Positions 17,519-26,064 of a stretch of 64,000 bases of DNA are shown here, piece by piece. Origin of the DNA: Marinomonas polaris DSM 16579 (GTDB lineage Bacteria > Pseudomonadota > Gammaproteobacteria > Pseudomonadales > Marinomonadaceae); the NCBI RefSeq assembly GCF_900129155.1, contig NZ_FQVF01000009.1:1-64000 (forward strand), written 5' to 3'. The notes beneath the pieces were generated by a model. The model was not told the DNA's origin. It did no database searches and saw only the letters and a program-made list of their open reading frames with translations. Every line of letters starts with the position of its first letter. Position 1 is the first letter of the stretch. The position numbers and the translations under genes are program-made.

Positions 17519-18502
17519 TTACGATAGCTGCTTGGTAGACTTCGTTGTCTTTAATTCATCTAGTCCTGCTTGAAATGTCATAATTGGACGATAGCTTAAA
17601 TCTTGTTTGGCTTTGGTAATGTCTAGGGTAACTTCTACAGCGCTTGTGGCGTATTCTTGAAAAGTAACTGGAAGTGGACTGCTTTTGGGGACTAGACGAC
17701 GGCGTAAGCTGTCTAACTTTGCAATTACTAGAGGAATGAAACCAGGGATGTTTTTATCTGGAACAGTTAGTCCGTGGGCTTCGATTAGGCCAGAAATGGT
17801 CTCTCGGAAGGGTCTATCATCGCCATCGCTAATGAAATAGATTTCCTTAGGGGTGCCGCGATAGAGAGAGGCTTCAACGGCATGGCATAAGTTGGCAATG
17901 TGCGTCGTTGACGAGAGATAGTGTCCGCCGCTGATCCAGGAAAATGTTTGATTTTCAATAGCCTTTAGTATTTGTGGCATGGCTGTTGTATCGTCGCGCC
18001 CCCAGACAAAGCGAGGTCGCAGCACAATAACAGTGAAAGCGTCACAATTCGCATTTAACGCTATCCTTTCCGCTAGTTGCTTGGTGTGTGAGTAGTCTCC
18101 TACACTCTTTTTTGGATATGAGGCGTCTTCCGACACATTTTTCATAGGCTTGCCTGTCAGTAGTACCGAATCAGTGCTGATATGAATGAACCGTTTCACT
18201 CCAGCTACCTTAGCGGCTGTGAGCAGTTGGGCTGTACCATCGACATTCGTTTTATATTGGGTTTTGGAAAGATTCTTATGGTCTGTATCCGCTGCTGTAT
18301 GAATTACGATATCACAGTCTTTTAGCTCATTTCTTAGTGCATGGCGATGTAGATCTCCATATACGAATGTTAACGAGGTGTCTTTAAGGATTTTGGCTTT
18401 TTCTTTGTCTCGTGAAAGACCAACGATCTCATGAGACTGAGCTAAGTGTCTAGCGACATTCCGTCCAACATAACCTGTAACGCCAGATATGAAAATTTTC
18501 AT
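17519..18502 (-). CDS. NAD-dependent epimerase/dehydratase (3-beta-HSD-like SDR)
   Basis: This 327-residue extended short-chain dehydrogenase has the NAD motif GVTGYVG near the start, an acidic residue in YGDLHR, and catalytic Tyr-Lys in YSHTKQLAE. It resembles 3-beta-hydroxysteroid dehydrogenase or UDP-sugar epimerase-like proteins; the substrate is unknown. ATG 18502 with an upstream GGTGC is preferred over the longer frame from 18541. It is divergent from a TetR regulator that probably controls it. The pair lies between the broken and intact copies of the 3-hydroxyacid dehydrogenase gene. Confidence 0.8.
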   Translation of the reverse strand: MKIFISGVTGYVGRNVARHLAQSHEIVGLSRDKEKAKILKDTSLTFVYGDLHRHALRNELKDCDIVIHTAADTDHKNLSKTQYKTNVDGTAQLLTAAKVAGVKRFIHISTDSVLLTGKPMKNVSEDASYPKKSVGDYSHTKQLAERIALNANCDAFTVIVLRPRFVWGRDDTTAMPQILKAIENQTFSWISGGHYLSSTTHIANLCHAVEASLYRGTPKEIYFISDGDDRPFRETISGLIEAHGLTVPDKNIPGFIPLVIAKLDSLRRRLVPKSSPLPVTFQEYATSAVEVTLDITKAKQDLSYRPIMTFQAGLDELKTTKSTKQLS

Positions 18503-18647
18503 AGTGCACCTATATAAACTCGTGATTTTACATGTGAACATATTATGTAATTTTGTCCACTTTTGGGTAACTTAACAGGTTAACACTTGATGTCAATATG
18601 TTTTTTAGGCATGCTTTCGTATCTACAGACGATGGATAGAATTTAAC

Positions 18648-19193
18648 GTGATTATTCTCAGAGAAGCGCAGAAACTTATTTTGAAGTATGGGTACCCTAA
18701 AGTGACCATGACAGACATTGCCAATGCCTGTCAGATTTCTCGAACTACTCTTTATAAGTCATATCCAAATAAAGAGTCGATTGTCGTTGGTCTAATCAAT
18801 GAATCACTAGAGCATAATATTTGCGAGACAGAAGGATTAGCTTTGTCTGATCTATCGTTTCGCAGAAAACTTGAGCGTTTTTTTGATGTTTGGACGCTTC
18901 AACCAGCAGCTTCAGTGATAGTGTTGGATACAGGGCGAGATATTTTACAAAATGTATCTTCTTATGCACCTGATGCAGTTAATAATCACTATGAAATTTT
19001 TCAGGCTATGCTTGCTGAGTTAATCAGAGGTGTTTTGCCAACGGATTCTAGTTTGGATGCTCAAGATTTAGCTTACATTTTTTCAGTTACTTCTCGTGGA
19101 CTTAAGGCTAATGCTCAGACTTTAGAGACATTAACAAATCAAATTGACCTATTAATTGACATTATAATTAAAACTGTCGAACCTGCTTTTTAA
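18648..19193 (+). CDS. TetR-family transcriptional regulator
   Basis: A 181-residue TetR-type repressor. Its DNA-binding helix-turn-helix is in VTMTDIANACQISRTTLYKSYPNKESI; the C-terminal helices form the ligand pocket. It starts with GTG at 18648, and 145 nt separate it from the divergent SDR gene, the likely target. The N-terminal arm is short for the family, so the true start could be slightly different, but no better in-frame start with a ribosome site was seen. Confidence 0.8.
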   Translation: MIILREAQKLILKYGYPKVTMTDIANACQISRTTLYKSYPNKESIVVGLINESLEHNICETEGLALSDLSFRRKLERFFDVWTLQPAASVIVLDTGRDILQNVSSYAPDAVNNHYEIFQAMLAELIRGVLPTDSSLDAQDLAYIFSVTSRGLKANAQTLETLTNQIDLLIDIIIKTVEPAF

Positions 19194-19563
19194 ATATGAC
19201 ATGAAACGAAGGTAAGTGCTGAGCTGCTTAATTTAATAACTCTCTTAATGGGATGTTGTTTTGTATGGTGTTGCTGATTGCACTTATGTGTTAGATATTC
19301 AGAGGCTTATTCTTTTAGTTAGTCTCACTGAGATTCATTGCAGCTGAATTTTAAGATTCCATTTTTCTCAAAAAATGCTCATGTAAGGATGCTGCCTTCA
19401 GGATAAAAAAGCTCATACTACAATTCTGTGGACTGTGGACTGTGGACTGTGGACTGTGGACTGTGGACTGTAGATCCATGAATTTAGATAACACACTGAG
19501 AAGAGATAAGAGAAAAGAAGTTAGTGGAGTACTCAACTAACTTCTTAAATGTTACTGCAATGA
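19194..19563. other. Non-coding stretch with heptamer repeat
   Basis: This 370-nt interval between the TetR gene and the dehydrogenase gene holds no convincing gene. Its only clear structure is the CTGTGGA heptamer array at 19426-19474. A short minus-strand frame running through the repeat has no ribosome site or family match and is not called. Confidence 0.5.
19426..19474. repeat. Heptanucleotide tandem repeat (CTGTGGA)7
   Basis: Six perfect CTGTGGA copies (19426-19467) are followed by one CTGTAGA copy (19468-19474). Units are adjacent without spacers. Length variation by slippage is expected. It lies about 90 nt downstream of the 3' end of the intact dehydrogenase gene. Confidence 0.95.
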
Positions 19564-20424
19564 CTACTTTATCACTTTATAAACCGCGGCAATGTCTTCC
19601 TCCGCAAAGCCTGCTTTTATCGCTTGTTTGAACGCTTCGTTGGCAATTGCTGCAGTTGGCAAAGGTTGCTCAAGTTGATCGCCTAGGGCAACCGCAAGGC
19701 GCATATCTTTTTGCATGTGTTTAAGCGGAAAGCTGGTGGTGTAGTTCTCATTCAGCAGCATGGCGCCTTTGCCTTTAAACATCGGATTCGACATGGCGCC
19801 AGCATCGACGATGTCTAAAATCTGCCGACCGTCTAAACCAGCTTTTTGTCCCAAAGACATACCTTCGCTGAAAATGCTTAACATGCCGCCCATCATCATA
19901 TTAACGACTAGCTTCATGTTAGCGCCTTGACCGACATCGCCAAGATACGGTGACATTTTACCCATCACCTCAAACGCGGGTTTAACGTCGTTATAAAGGG
20001 ATTGATCGCCCGCGGCGAGAATGATCAAAGTACCATCTTCAGCAGGCTTCTTAGTACCAGAAACCGGCGCTTCTAGAAAGCGTCCGCCAGCTTGGCTGAT
20101 TAAACCAGCAATGGTTTTAGAGGTTGTGTCGTTTACTGTCGACATATCAACATAACCGCGACCAGCGCCAATACCTGCCGCGACGCCATCAGGGCCCTGG
20201 CAAAGCGCTAACGCCGCTTCAGGATCAGACACCATTGCAAAGGTAATATCACAGCTAGCCGCGACGTCTTTTGGTGTTGAGCCTTGGCGGGCTCCCAATG
20301 CGACTAACTCAGCACATTTTTCTGAATTGCGATTCCATACCGTCACATCGAATCCAGCCTTAACCAAATTCGCTGCCATCGCCTTACCCATGATGCCTAA
20401 ACCTAAAAACCCAACACTAGCCAT
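19564..20424 (-). CDS. NAD(P)-dependent beta-hydroxyacid dehydrogenase (GLYR-like)
   Basis: The 286-residue enzyme has the Rossmann motif GLGIMG (8-13), the substrate-binding block EAPVSGTKKPAEDGTL and the catalytic-lysine segment GANMKLVVNMMMGG. These fit the 3-hydroxyisobutyrate dehydrogenase/glyoxylate-succinic semialdehyde reductase family. The GTKKPAEDG variant is closest to the glyoxylate reductase (GLYR) branch, so reduction of glyoxylate or succinic semialdehyde is likely but unproven. A partial copy lies 2.1 kb away at 17287-17514. Confidence 0.87.
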   Translation of the reverse strand: MASVGFLGLGIMGKAMAANLVKAGFDVTVWNRNSEKCAELVALGARQGSTPKDVAASCDITFAMVSDPEAALALCQGPDGVAAGIGAGRGYVDMSTVNDTTSKTIAGLISQAGGRFLEAPVSGTKKPAEDGTLIILAAGDQSLYNDVKPAFEVMGKMSPYLGDVGQGANMKLVVNMMMGGMLSIFSEGMSLGQKAGLDGRQILDIVDAGAMSNPMFKGKGAMLLNENYTTSFPLKHMQKDMRLAVALGDQLEQPLPTAAIANEAFKQAIKAGFAEEDIAAVYKVIK

Positions 20425-20545
20425 AAAACTCTCTCTTATTTGGTGTTATTTCTGACAGTGTAACAAATAGAAAAGGTGGAGTTGCTCAAAAATGGGATAG
20501 GAAATGAAAAATGGCTTAGCTTTTAGATGGCTCCTATCTCCAAAC

Positions 20546-20574
20546 CAAAAAAACCAGTCATTTATCATGACTGG
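20546..20574 (-). terminator. Terminator of the OmpA-like gene
   Basis: An 8-bp perfect stem CCAGTCAT/ATGACTGG (20554-20561 with 20567-20574) is followed on the minus strand by seven T. It lies about 30 nt past the OmpA-like stop. Confidence 0.85.
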
Positions 20575-20602
20575 CTTTCTGGATGTTCTATTTGCTAAGC
20601 GC

Positions 20603-21232
20603 TTAGTTTCTGTTGTTTAGCGCGGTGCTGCCGTTTTTGTCTACGCTATAGATTGTCCAACGTTCGTTGGCAAACTGTTGTTTGGCAAAGACTTCAGCTA
20701 CAACTCGACGGTTTAGTTTTCTACCGTCTTCTGTTTCGTTATCTGCGATAGGGCGTGTTGCGCCATAGCCAATACCTTTTACACGGTCTGCTTGGATTCT
20801 AAAGCTGTCTACCAGTACATCAGCAATAGATGAGGCGCGTTGTTGAGATAACTCTTGGTTTAGCTCTGCTGAACCTTGGCTGTCTGTGTGGCCTTCAATG
20901 ACCACTGTGCTTGCTGGGTGTTCTTTTAAAAACTTAGCAAGATCTTTCAGCTCAGAATAAAAGCGCTGTTTAATATCAGCTTTACCCGTATCAAATAGAA
21001 TGTTTAGTTCTACTGAGAGTAGTTTGGTCGTTTGGTTAGGGCAGCCATAGTTATCTACAGCTGCACCTTCAGTAGTGTCTGGGCAAAGGTCTCGAGCGTC
21101 AATAACGCCATCTCGATCTGCATCAGCCAATCGAGACTGTACATTAGAAGCATATAGGCTTTCGGCAGCAGATAAATGCCCGTAAACCAGTAATGTTCCT
21201 GTTAGTGCGATGGTTTTAATGAGAGTCTTCAT
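20603..21232 (-). CDS. OmpA-family peptidoglycan-binding envelope protein
   Basis: This 209-residue protein has a signal peptide (1-23), a calcium-binding thrombospondin type-3-like repeat (DADRDGVIDARDLCPDT, about 37-53) and a C-terminal OmpA domain with VVIEGHTDSQGSAELNQ and LSQQRASSIADVL. The OmpA domain binds meso-diaminopimelate in peptidoglycan. There is no beta-barrel, so it is a periplasmic or outer-membrane-associated tether rather than a porin. It is transcribed alone with a strong terminator. Confidence 0.9.
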   Translation of the reverse strand: MKTLIKTIALTGTLLVYGHLSAAESLYASNVQSRLADADRDGVIDARDLCPDTTEGAAVDNYGCPNQTTKLLSVELNILFDTGKADIKQRFYSELKDLAKFLKEHPASTVVIEGHTDSQGSAELNQELSQQRASSIADVLVDSFRIQADRVKGIGYGATRPIADNETEDGRKLNRRVVAEVFAKQQFANERWTIYSVDKNGSTALNNRN

Positions 21233-21351
21233 GGCGCTATTGCTACCCTTTAAGTTCTACGATTCTGTTAGCTTAAGAAATACAAGCCAATATGACTATC
21301 GTATTTTTGTAGCGTTGTTTAATTAATCCCTTTTTTTGTAAACTTATGTAA

Positions 21352-21774
21352 CTACCAGCTGCCAGTGTTCTCCATGGATACCCATGGTTCAGCGCTTTCA
21401 AGAGACCCATCTTTCTGTAATAGTTCGATCGAAATGCCATTTGGGTCTTTAACAAAAGCCATGTGTCCATCGCGAGGTGGTCGTAAAATGGTTACTCCCA
21501 TAGATTGTAGTTTTTCACATACTTGGTAAATGTTGTCTACTTCAAAGGCTAGGTGGCCGAATTGGTCACCGCCAGTGTAAGTGCGATCACTCCAGTTATG
21601 AGTTAGTTCTACTTCTGGCGCACCTTGCTCAGTAGCGTAGTAGATAAGCGAAAATTGGCCTTTTTCACTGTCCATACGTCTTGTTTGAATGAGACCTAGG
21701 CCTTCAGTATAGAAGGCATGACTTTCTTCTGGTTTATCTGTTCTTATCATGGCATGTAGGTATCGAATAGACAT
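21352..21774 (-). CDS. gloA: Lactoylglutathione lyase (glyoxalase I)
   Basis: The 140-residue enzyme of the VOC superfamily converts the hemithioacetal of methylglyoxal and glutathione to S-lactoylglutathione. The four metal-ligand regions are recognisable: YLHAMIR, PEVELTHNW, FGHLAFEV and GISIELLQK. ATG 21774 is used because GGAG lies 6-9 nt upstream; an in-frame GTG six bases earlier is too close to that site. Confidence 0.92.
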   Translation of the reverse strand: MSIRYLHAMIRTDKPEESHAFYTEGLGLIQTRRMDSEKGQFSLIYYATEQGAPEVELTHNWSDRTYTGGDQFGHLAFEVDNIYQVCEKLQSMGVTILRPPRDGHMAFVKDPNGISIELLQKDGSLESAEPWVSMENTGSW

Positions 21775-21883
21775 GATCACTCCCTATTTTGGTGAAGATA
21801 TGCGGGAGTATTATTGCAGTATCAGCTTGGCATTTCAAAACAATAGACAGAAGGCTCTTTTTTAATTTGAGTGGTAAGTCTTG

Positions 21884-22201
21884 TTATTCTTCCCAGACCC
21901 AACGAAGAGGGTCGCCGAAGTCATCATAGATGATTTTTTTCTTAGGGCGCTTTTTGGTTGGTGCTGGTGGAGGGGATTTACTGTGTTTTCGTTGTTGAAT
22001 AGCGGCAACAACGTGATTTAATGGCGTGCGATCTTGTTTTGGCTCGTTAAAGCCCATATGGCTCGTGTTATACTTGCCATCAACTAAACCGGATTCACCC
22101 ATGTCGACTTGCTGGATCGTTCCGTTTTTCTTGATAAATTGATCTACCAGAGACTCAAGTTCTTTTCGTGTGTCTCTTTTAGTGGTTTTTGGTTTTATCA
22201 T
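21884..22201 (-). CDS. Small basic protein of unknown function
   Basis: The 105-residue protein has a lysine/proline-rich tail (PPPAPTKKRPKKK) and a short folded-looking N-terminal segment (ESLVDQFIKKNGTIQQVD). The motif around FIKKNGTIQQV recalls the conserved core of SutA-like RNA polymerase-binding proteins, but similarity is too slight for a name. It is divergent from ndpA with 86 nt between. No strong ribosome site precedes the ATG. Confidence 0.6.
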   Translation of the reverse strand: MIKPKTTKRDTRKELESLVDQFIKKNGTIQQVDMGESGLVDGKYNTSHMGFNEPKQDRTPLNHVVAAIQQRKHSKSPPPAPTKKRPKKKIIYDDFGDPLRWVWEE

Positions 22202-22287
22202 AGTGTTTTGGTTTGGGGAGATCCTTTAGTAAGTCGATGGGTTAAAAATTGATCGTAATCATCCATATTAAACGTAAGAGGTAGCTG

Positions 22288-23316
22288 GTGTCTATTAGCA
22301 ACTTAATTGTGCACGAGATTCAAAAGCATGAAGGCGAGCGTAAAGCGATACTTATTGCGCGTCCAAATGAGAACCCAGTTGATGGGCAAGCCGAAGCCCT
22401 GTCTGCTCAGGTGACGAATCTATTTAATCGTTCTGGCATGAATACAGGGCGTTTTGTTAACCCTCAGGGAAGTGAGGAGGGCGCACAATTACCCGCTCTA
22501 CTTTTTAAGAATTTTAAAAACGATACCTTTGTGGATTTTGCGGGATTTACCAAAGATTGCGCGGCGGAGTTCCTAAAATATTTAGAGCCAGTTGAAGAAG
22601 CTGAAGGTGGTTTATTGTGGTTTAACCATTACGAGCTTCACGATACGCATTTCTTGTACATAGTGATGCTGAAACGCAAAAAAGGCATTGGCCTTGGTGC
22701 GGATCTTAGTTTGTCTCAAATTGAGCAGATTGAGATGGAAAAACTTCATATGTCGTTGCGTATCAATTTGACAGCATGGCAAGCTGGCGATGAAGGTCGC
22801 TATATTTCTTTCCGTTTTGGTCGAGCGCCTAAATTCGAGAGTGAGTATTTTACTCAGTTTATTGGTTGTGATGAACCTAAAGTCGCGGCAAAAGAAACAC
22901 GCAAACTGGTGGATTTGACGGCGGCGTTTTGTCAGTCAGAAGGGTTTCCATCTAAGCAAGCTAATGAATTTAAAAAAGTAGTTTCTGAACATTGTCAGGC
23001 GAAAGCGCAAGACCGTGAACCTTTGGCGATTAAAGAGATTGCTTCTCAGGTTGAGTCTCGATTTTCTATTGAGCAAGCGAATAAGTTTTTAGAAATCGCC
23101 GATTCAGATAGCTTTAAGATGGAAAAAGAAATTTTTGTCGAAAAAGCCGCACTGAAAAAATTGACGCGTTTGTCCGGCAGTTCTCGTGCTTTGACGATTA
23201 GTTTTGATAGCGAGCTGCTGGCTGAGTCGATTGTGTTTAATGCAGACTCTGGCACGCTTACTATTAAAGACTTGCCGAAGAGTCTGCTGAAACAATTGCA
23301 GGCAATGTCTAACTGA
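22288..23316 (+). CDS. ndpA: Nucleoid-associated protein NdpA (YejK)
   Basis: The 342-residue protein fits the NdpA/YejK family, which is about 335 residues. Recognisable family segments include the N-terminal NLIVHEIQK, the central LHMSLRINLTAWQ and FIGCDEPKVAAKETRKLVDL. NdpA binds nucleoid DNA; its precise function is unsettled. GTG 22288 follows AGAGGTAG closely and gives the expected family N-terminus. Confidence 0.9.
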   Translation: MSISNLIVHEIQKHEGERKAILIARPNENPVDGQAEALSAQVTNLFNRSGMNTGRFVNPQGSEEGAQLPALLFKNFKNDTFVDFAGFTKDCAAEFLKYLEPVEEAEGGLLWFNHYELHDTHFLYIVMLKRKKGIGLGADLSLSQIEQIEMEKLHMSLRINLTAWQAGDEGRYISFRFGRAPKFESEYFTQFIGCDEPKVAAKETRKLVDLTAAFCQSEGFPSKQANEFKKVVSEHCQAKAQDREPLAIKEIASQVESRFSIEQANKFLEIADSDSFKMEKEIFVEKAALKKLTRLSGSSRALTISFDSELLAESIVFNADSGTLTIKDLPKSLLKQLQAMSN

Positions 23317-23365
23317 TTTTTTGTTAGACAAGTCGAACTAATTTGAATGAACGTTAGAAGGTTTG

Positions 23366-24010
23366 TTAAAGACCTAACAAGCCTTCTAGTTCTTTCATGG
23401 TTTTAAAGCATTCAGTCGCACCTGCGGCAGCTTGCATTTTCTCATCAAGGGTTTCGCTAAAGGCGAGTACTCTCATTCCAGCAGCTCGTCCTGCCGTAAT
23501 TCCAGCAATAGAGTCTTCAATCACTAAGCAATCTTTCGGATCGACATTTAGTGCTTGAGCTGCTTTTAGGTAAAGATCTGGCGCTGGTTTGCCATTTTCC
23601 ACATCTTCGACACAGAAACGGGTAGAAAATCGCTCAGACAATTGAATTTTGTCTAATTTGAAGTTCATTTCTTGGCGTCGTGCATTGGTCGCCATGGCAA
23701 TGGGGGTTGTTATTTTACTGAGTAAATCTCGCACACCAGAAATAGGTTCTAGATCAGCTTCGATGATGGCATGAAAACGCTGTCTATAATCTTCATCAAA
23801 GTTCGCTGGTAATGGCTTACCAAGTAATTTTTCGGCATTGATGAGGTTTTCTTTGTTGGTGAATCCGGTGAATTTTGCGTGCAAAGTCTCGTCGTCGAGT
23901 TCAAGGCCGCACTCACTAAGCATGGATTTTAAAATAGTATTGGATATGTTTTCTGTGTCGACAATGACACCATCGCAATCAAAGATTATTGCTTTGTAAG
24001 AGTAAGTCAT
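23366..24010 (-). CDS. HAD-superfamily phosphatase (beta-phosphoglucomutase-like)
   Basis: This 214-residue HAD subfamily IA protein has the catalytic motif I DCDGVIVDTE (11-20; D11 nucleophile, D13 acid/base), a helical cap, motif II in MATNA, and KPAPDLYLKAA with ECLVIEDSIAG-type motif IV (CLVIEDSIAGI). It likely dephosphorylates or isomerises a sugar phosphate; the substrate cannot be told. A 7-bp inverted repeat (23355-23388) overlaps its stop and might end both this gene and convergent ndpA. Confidence 0.87.
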   Translation of the reverse strand: MTYSYKAIIFDCDGVIVDTENISNTILKSMLSECGLELDDETLHAKFTGFTNKENLINAEKLLGKPLPANFDEDYRQRFHAIIEADLEPISGVRDLLSKITTPIAMATNARRQEMNFKLDKIQLSERFSTRFCVEDVENGKPAPDLYLKAAQALNVDPKDCLVIEDSIAGITAGRAAGMRVLAFSETLDEKMQAAAGATECFKTMKELEGLLGL

Positions 24011-24160
24011 AAAGAAGATATTTTGTTGTGAATGAGTATTGATGATAACGAATTTGGGGGGCGTTAAGGAAGGGAGGGGGTTTTATTATTTTTCTCCCCT
24101 TAAAAAGATCTATTTACGATACACTAACACCCAATTATTATGGGCTTATTCTTGTGGAGC

Positions 24161-24352
24161 TTAGTTACTTGTTTGACCAAGTTGCTGAGGACGAGCGCTT
24201 ACTTTTTTGATTGCTTTTACAGTAGCTTTAAAGAAAGTAACAACAGCTTTAACACGGCGAGCACGTCTTTGACGGCGAGCGTGGTCTTCAACTGTAGTAT
24301 CTGCGTAGCCCCATTTTGCTAAAAGTGCTTCGTATTGTTGTTGAGAGTCCAT
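24161..24352 (-). CDS. Small basic protein, unknown function
   Basis: A 63-residue protein with an acidic/neutral N-terminus (MDSQQQYEALLAKWGYAD) and a very basic middle (HARRQRRARRVK). A textbook AGGAG lies six bases before the ATG, so it is probably translated. I do not recognise a family; a nucleic-acid or membrane-surface association is only a guess from charge. A purine-rich stretch (24065-24080) with a weak C-rich partner near 24095 lies downstream and might be its terminator. Confidence 0.65.
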   Translation of the reverse strand: MDSQQQYEALLAKWGYADTTVEDHARRQRRARRVKAVVTFFKATVKAIKKVSARPQQLGQTSN

Positions 24353-24516
24353 AGTATTCTCCTGATTTGCTAATTAAGAAATGTTGTTTTATTACAACAA
24401 TGCTAATACTAGTTAAGCTTGACCGATTGAACAAACGATCCTTTTTCACTTGTTAGGTTAGTTTTTTTCATCATTTTTTATATCTATTAGATAAGAACAC
24501 ATTTAAGGAAACCTCC

Positions 24517-24999
24517 TTGTACCAATCGTTAGAACAGTTTTCAAAGAGTTGGATTTTTAAACGTAATGATCCAAAAGTTGAGCCAGAAGACTTGCAAGAA
24601 ATTCGCTTGTTAAGTGAGCAGCGTGCAGGCCAGATTTGGCGCGATTACATTAGTGATGAACAAATACATCCGGATCATTTTTCGGATCGAGATTGGTTAA
24701 AGAAAGCCAGCACACAGGCCCCAGATGGTAAGCTTCAGTGGGAAAAAGCGTGGGATAGTGATCAGGCATCATTACCGGAGGGGATCTTGGCGCATTTTTC
24801 TGCTTGGGGTGATGATACTACGGTGTTTTTTTGCTGCCATAACGAGTTAGTTTTTGAACTTCCTTGGGGCGTTTTTAAACGCACATGGAAAGCATTTTTG
24901 TTCCTCGATAATGGGCCTGTTTTGGTCGGTAAAAAGAAAAAACAAGCAGTACAGTTTCATTCTAATGGTTGGGGAAATTTGCTGTTTAGAGAATCTTAA
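24517..24999 (+). CDS. DUF2947 family protein
   Basis: The 160-residue cytoplasmic protein resembles the DUF2947 family of marine gammaproteobacteria, with tryptophan-rich segments ELPWGVFKRTWKAFLFLDNG and FHSNGWGNLLFRES. Function is unknown. TTG 24517 is the only start compatible with the AAGGAA site 6-8 nt upstream and with the expected N-terminus. Confidence 0.75.
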   Translation: MYQSLEQFSKSWIFKRNDPKVEPEDLQEIRLLSEQRAGQIWRDYISDEQIHPDHFSDRDWLKKASTQAPDGKLQWEKAWDSDQASLPEGILAHFSAWGDDTTVFFCCHNELVFELPWGVFKRTWKAFLFLDNGPVLVGKKKKQAVQFHSNGWGNLLFRES

Positions 25000-25056
25000 T
25001 TAGCAGATTCATGTATTTCGTTGTTTTGGAAGGCTTTCTTTTTTTGTAATAATATT

Positions 25057-25767
25057 TCACAAGTGCTCGTTGTTGCCACGTTTTCGACTGATCAAGCAAT
25101 GCTCGTTGAACGCTTGGTAGTAGCTAAGTAGCTGTTGACTGTGTTTGCTATGTCCTAGTGCGTCAAACAACATAGCGGTAACTTCAGCGGTGGCAAATTG
25201 CATTTGATGGCTTGAGTGTCTAACAAGAAAAGAGCGCTGCGCTTCGCTGTTTATTTCAAAGTGAGGAATGTCTTTTAACCACTCGCTTTGATGAAACATT
25301 TTACTAGCCTGCTTCCATGTCCCATCCAAGATAATAAAAGTATGTTTCTCATCGCCTTTATTACTTGATGGGGCAGCACTTCTTGTTTGTCTTTTCTGTG
25401 CCTGAGCGGTTTCTGTGTTTGGGAATAATATCGTGCAATTCCCTTGTTTGTTTTCTATGTGATCTAGCAACGCTTGTTGTGGCTCGGTTCTACTCCACAA
25501 ATAGGCTTGAGTGTCATCTGGATATAAATCTGCGATAAGTCTGCCACTGTTGGTGGGTTTGTGGATTTCATCACGATGGAAAAGCAGAATAAATTCTATA
25601 GGAGAGGTTTGGTTTTCTCTTAAGTGACAAAAGCAGGCAAATTCCGCCATTAGACAATGAGGGCAGCGAATGGCATTGGAACCTCTCGCGGTGAAGGGCC
25701 TCATCGAGTCTGTTTTACACTGCTCTCGCAATGTGTCGACACAGTGTTTGTTTGGCGTAACCTTCAT
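25057..25767 (-). CDS. tapT: DTW-domain tRNA-uridine aminocarboxypropyltransferase
   Basis: A 236-residue DTW-domain protein. It has a zinc-ribbon-like CPHCLMAEFACFC, the FILLFHRDEIHKPTNSGRL block and the name-giving motif as LDGTWKQA. This fold makes acp3U in tRNA from S-adenosylmethionine; TapT (YfiP) modifies position 47. The specific symbol is by closest general resemblance in length, other DTW paralogues exist. The start at 25767 has no strong ribosome site; a downstream Met22 is an alternative. Confidence 0.75.
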   Translation of the reverse strand: MKVTPNKHCVDTLREQCKTDSMRPFTARGSNAIRCPHCLMAEFACFCHLRENQTSPIEFILLFHRDEIHKPTNSGRLIADLYPDDTQAYLWSRTEPQQALLDHIENKQGNCTILFPNTETAQAQKRQTRSAAPSSNKGDEKHTFIILDGTWKQASKMFHQSEWLKDIPHFEINSEAQRSFLVRHSSHQMQFATAEVTAMLFDALGHSKHSQQLLSYYQAFNEHCLISRKRGNNEHL

Positions 25768-26064
25768 GTGATTTATGCTCTGTTTTTAACGGCGCCATTA
25801 TCAGCTTTTTGTTTGAAATGTCTAGAGTGAGGTAGGCCTCATGTTGATTTTTCATAATTTAGGGGTGTGATTAAAGTAAGGGCTAATATGAGTTAAATGT
25901 TTCAAATTGTTAACAAAAACGCCTCTTCTTTAGATGTCTTGCGGAAAACTTTACACAAAATATGCAAATACAAAGGAATGCGTTGAAACAGGCTTGTTGC
26001 TCCTGTTCGTTGTCTTCAAGTCGCGATAAGGTGTGAGATATTATTTTTTCGCTATGAGTTGTCT

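Noticed and set aside
19426..19474. Possible CRISPR array
   Set aside because: Units are 7 bp and directly adjacent with no spacers; it is a simple heptamer repeat.
24065..24110. Purine-rich stretch with C-rich partner as terminator of the 63-aa gene
   Set aside because: The pairing is imperfect, and no T-tract follows on the minus strand, so it is mentioned but not called.
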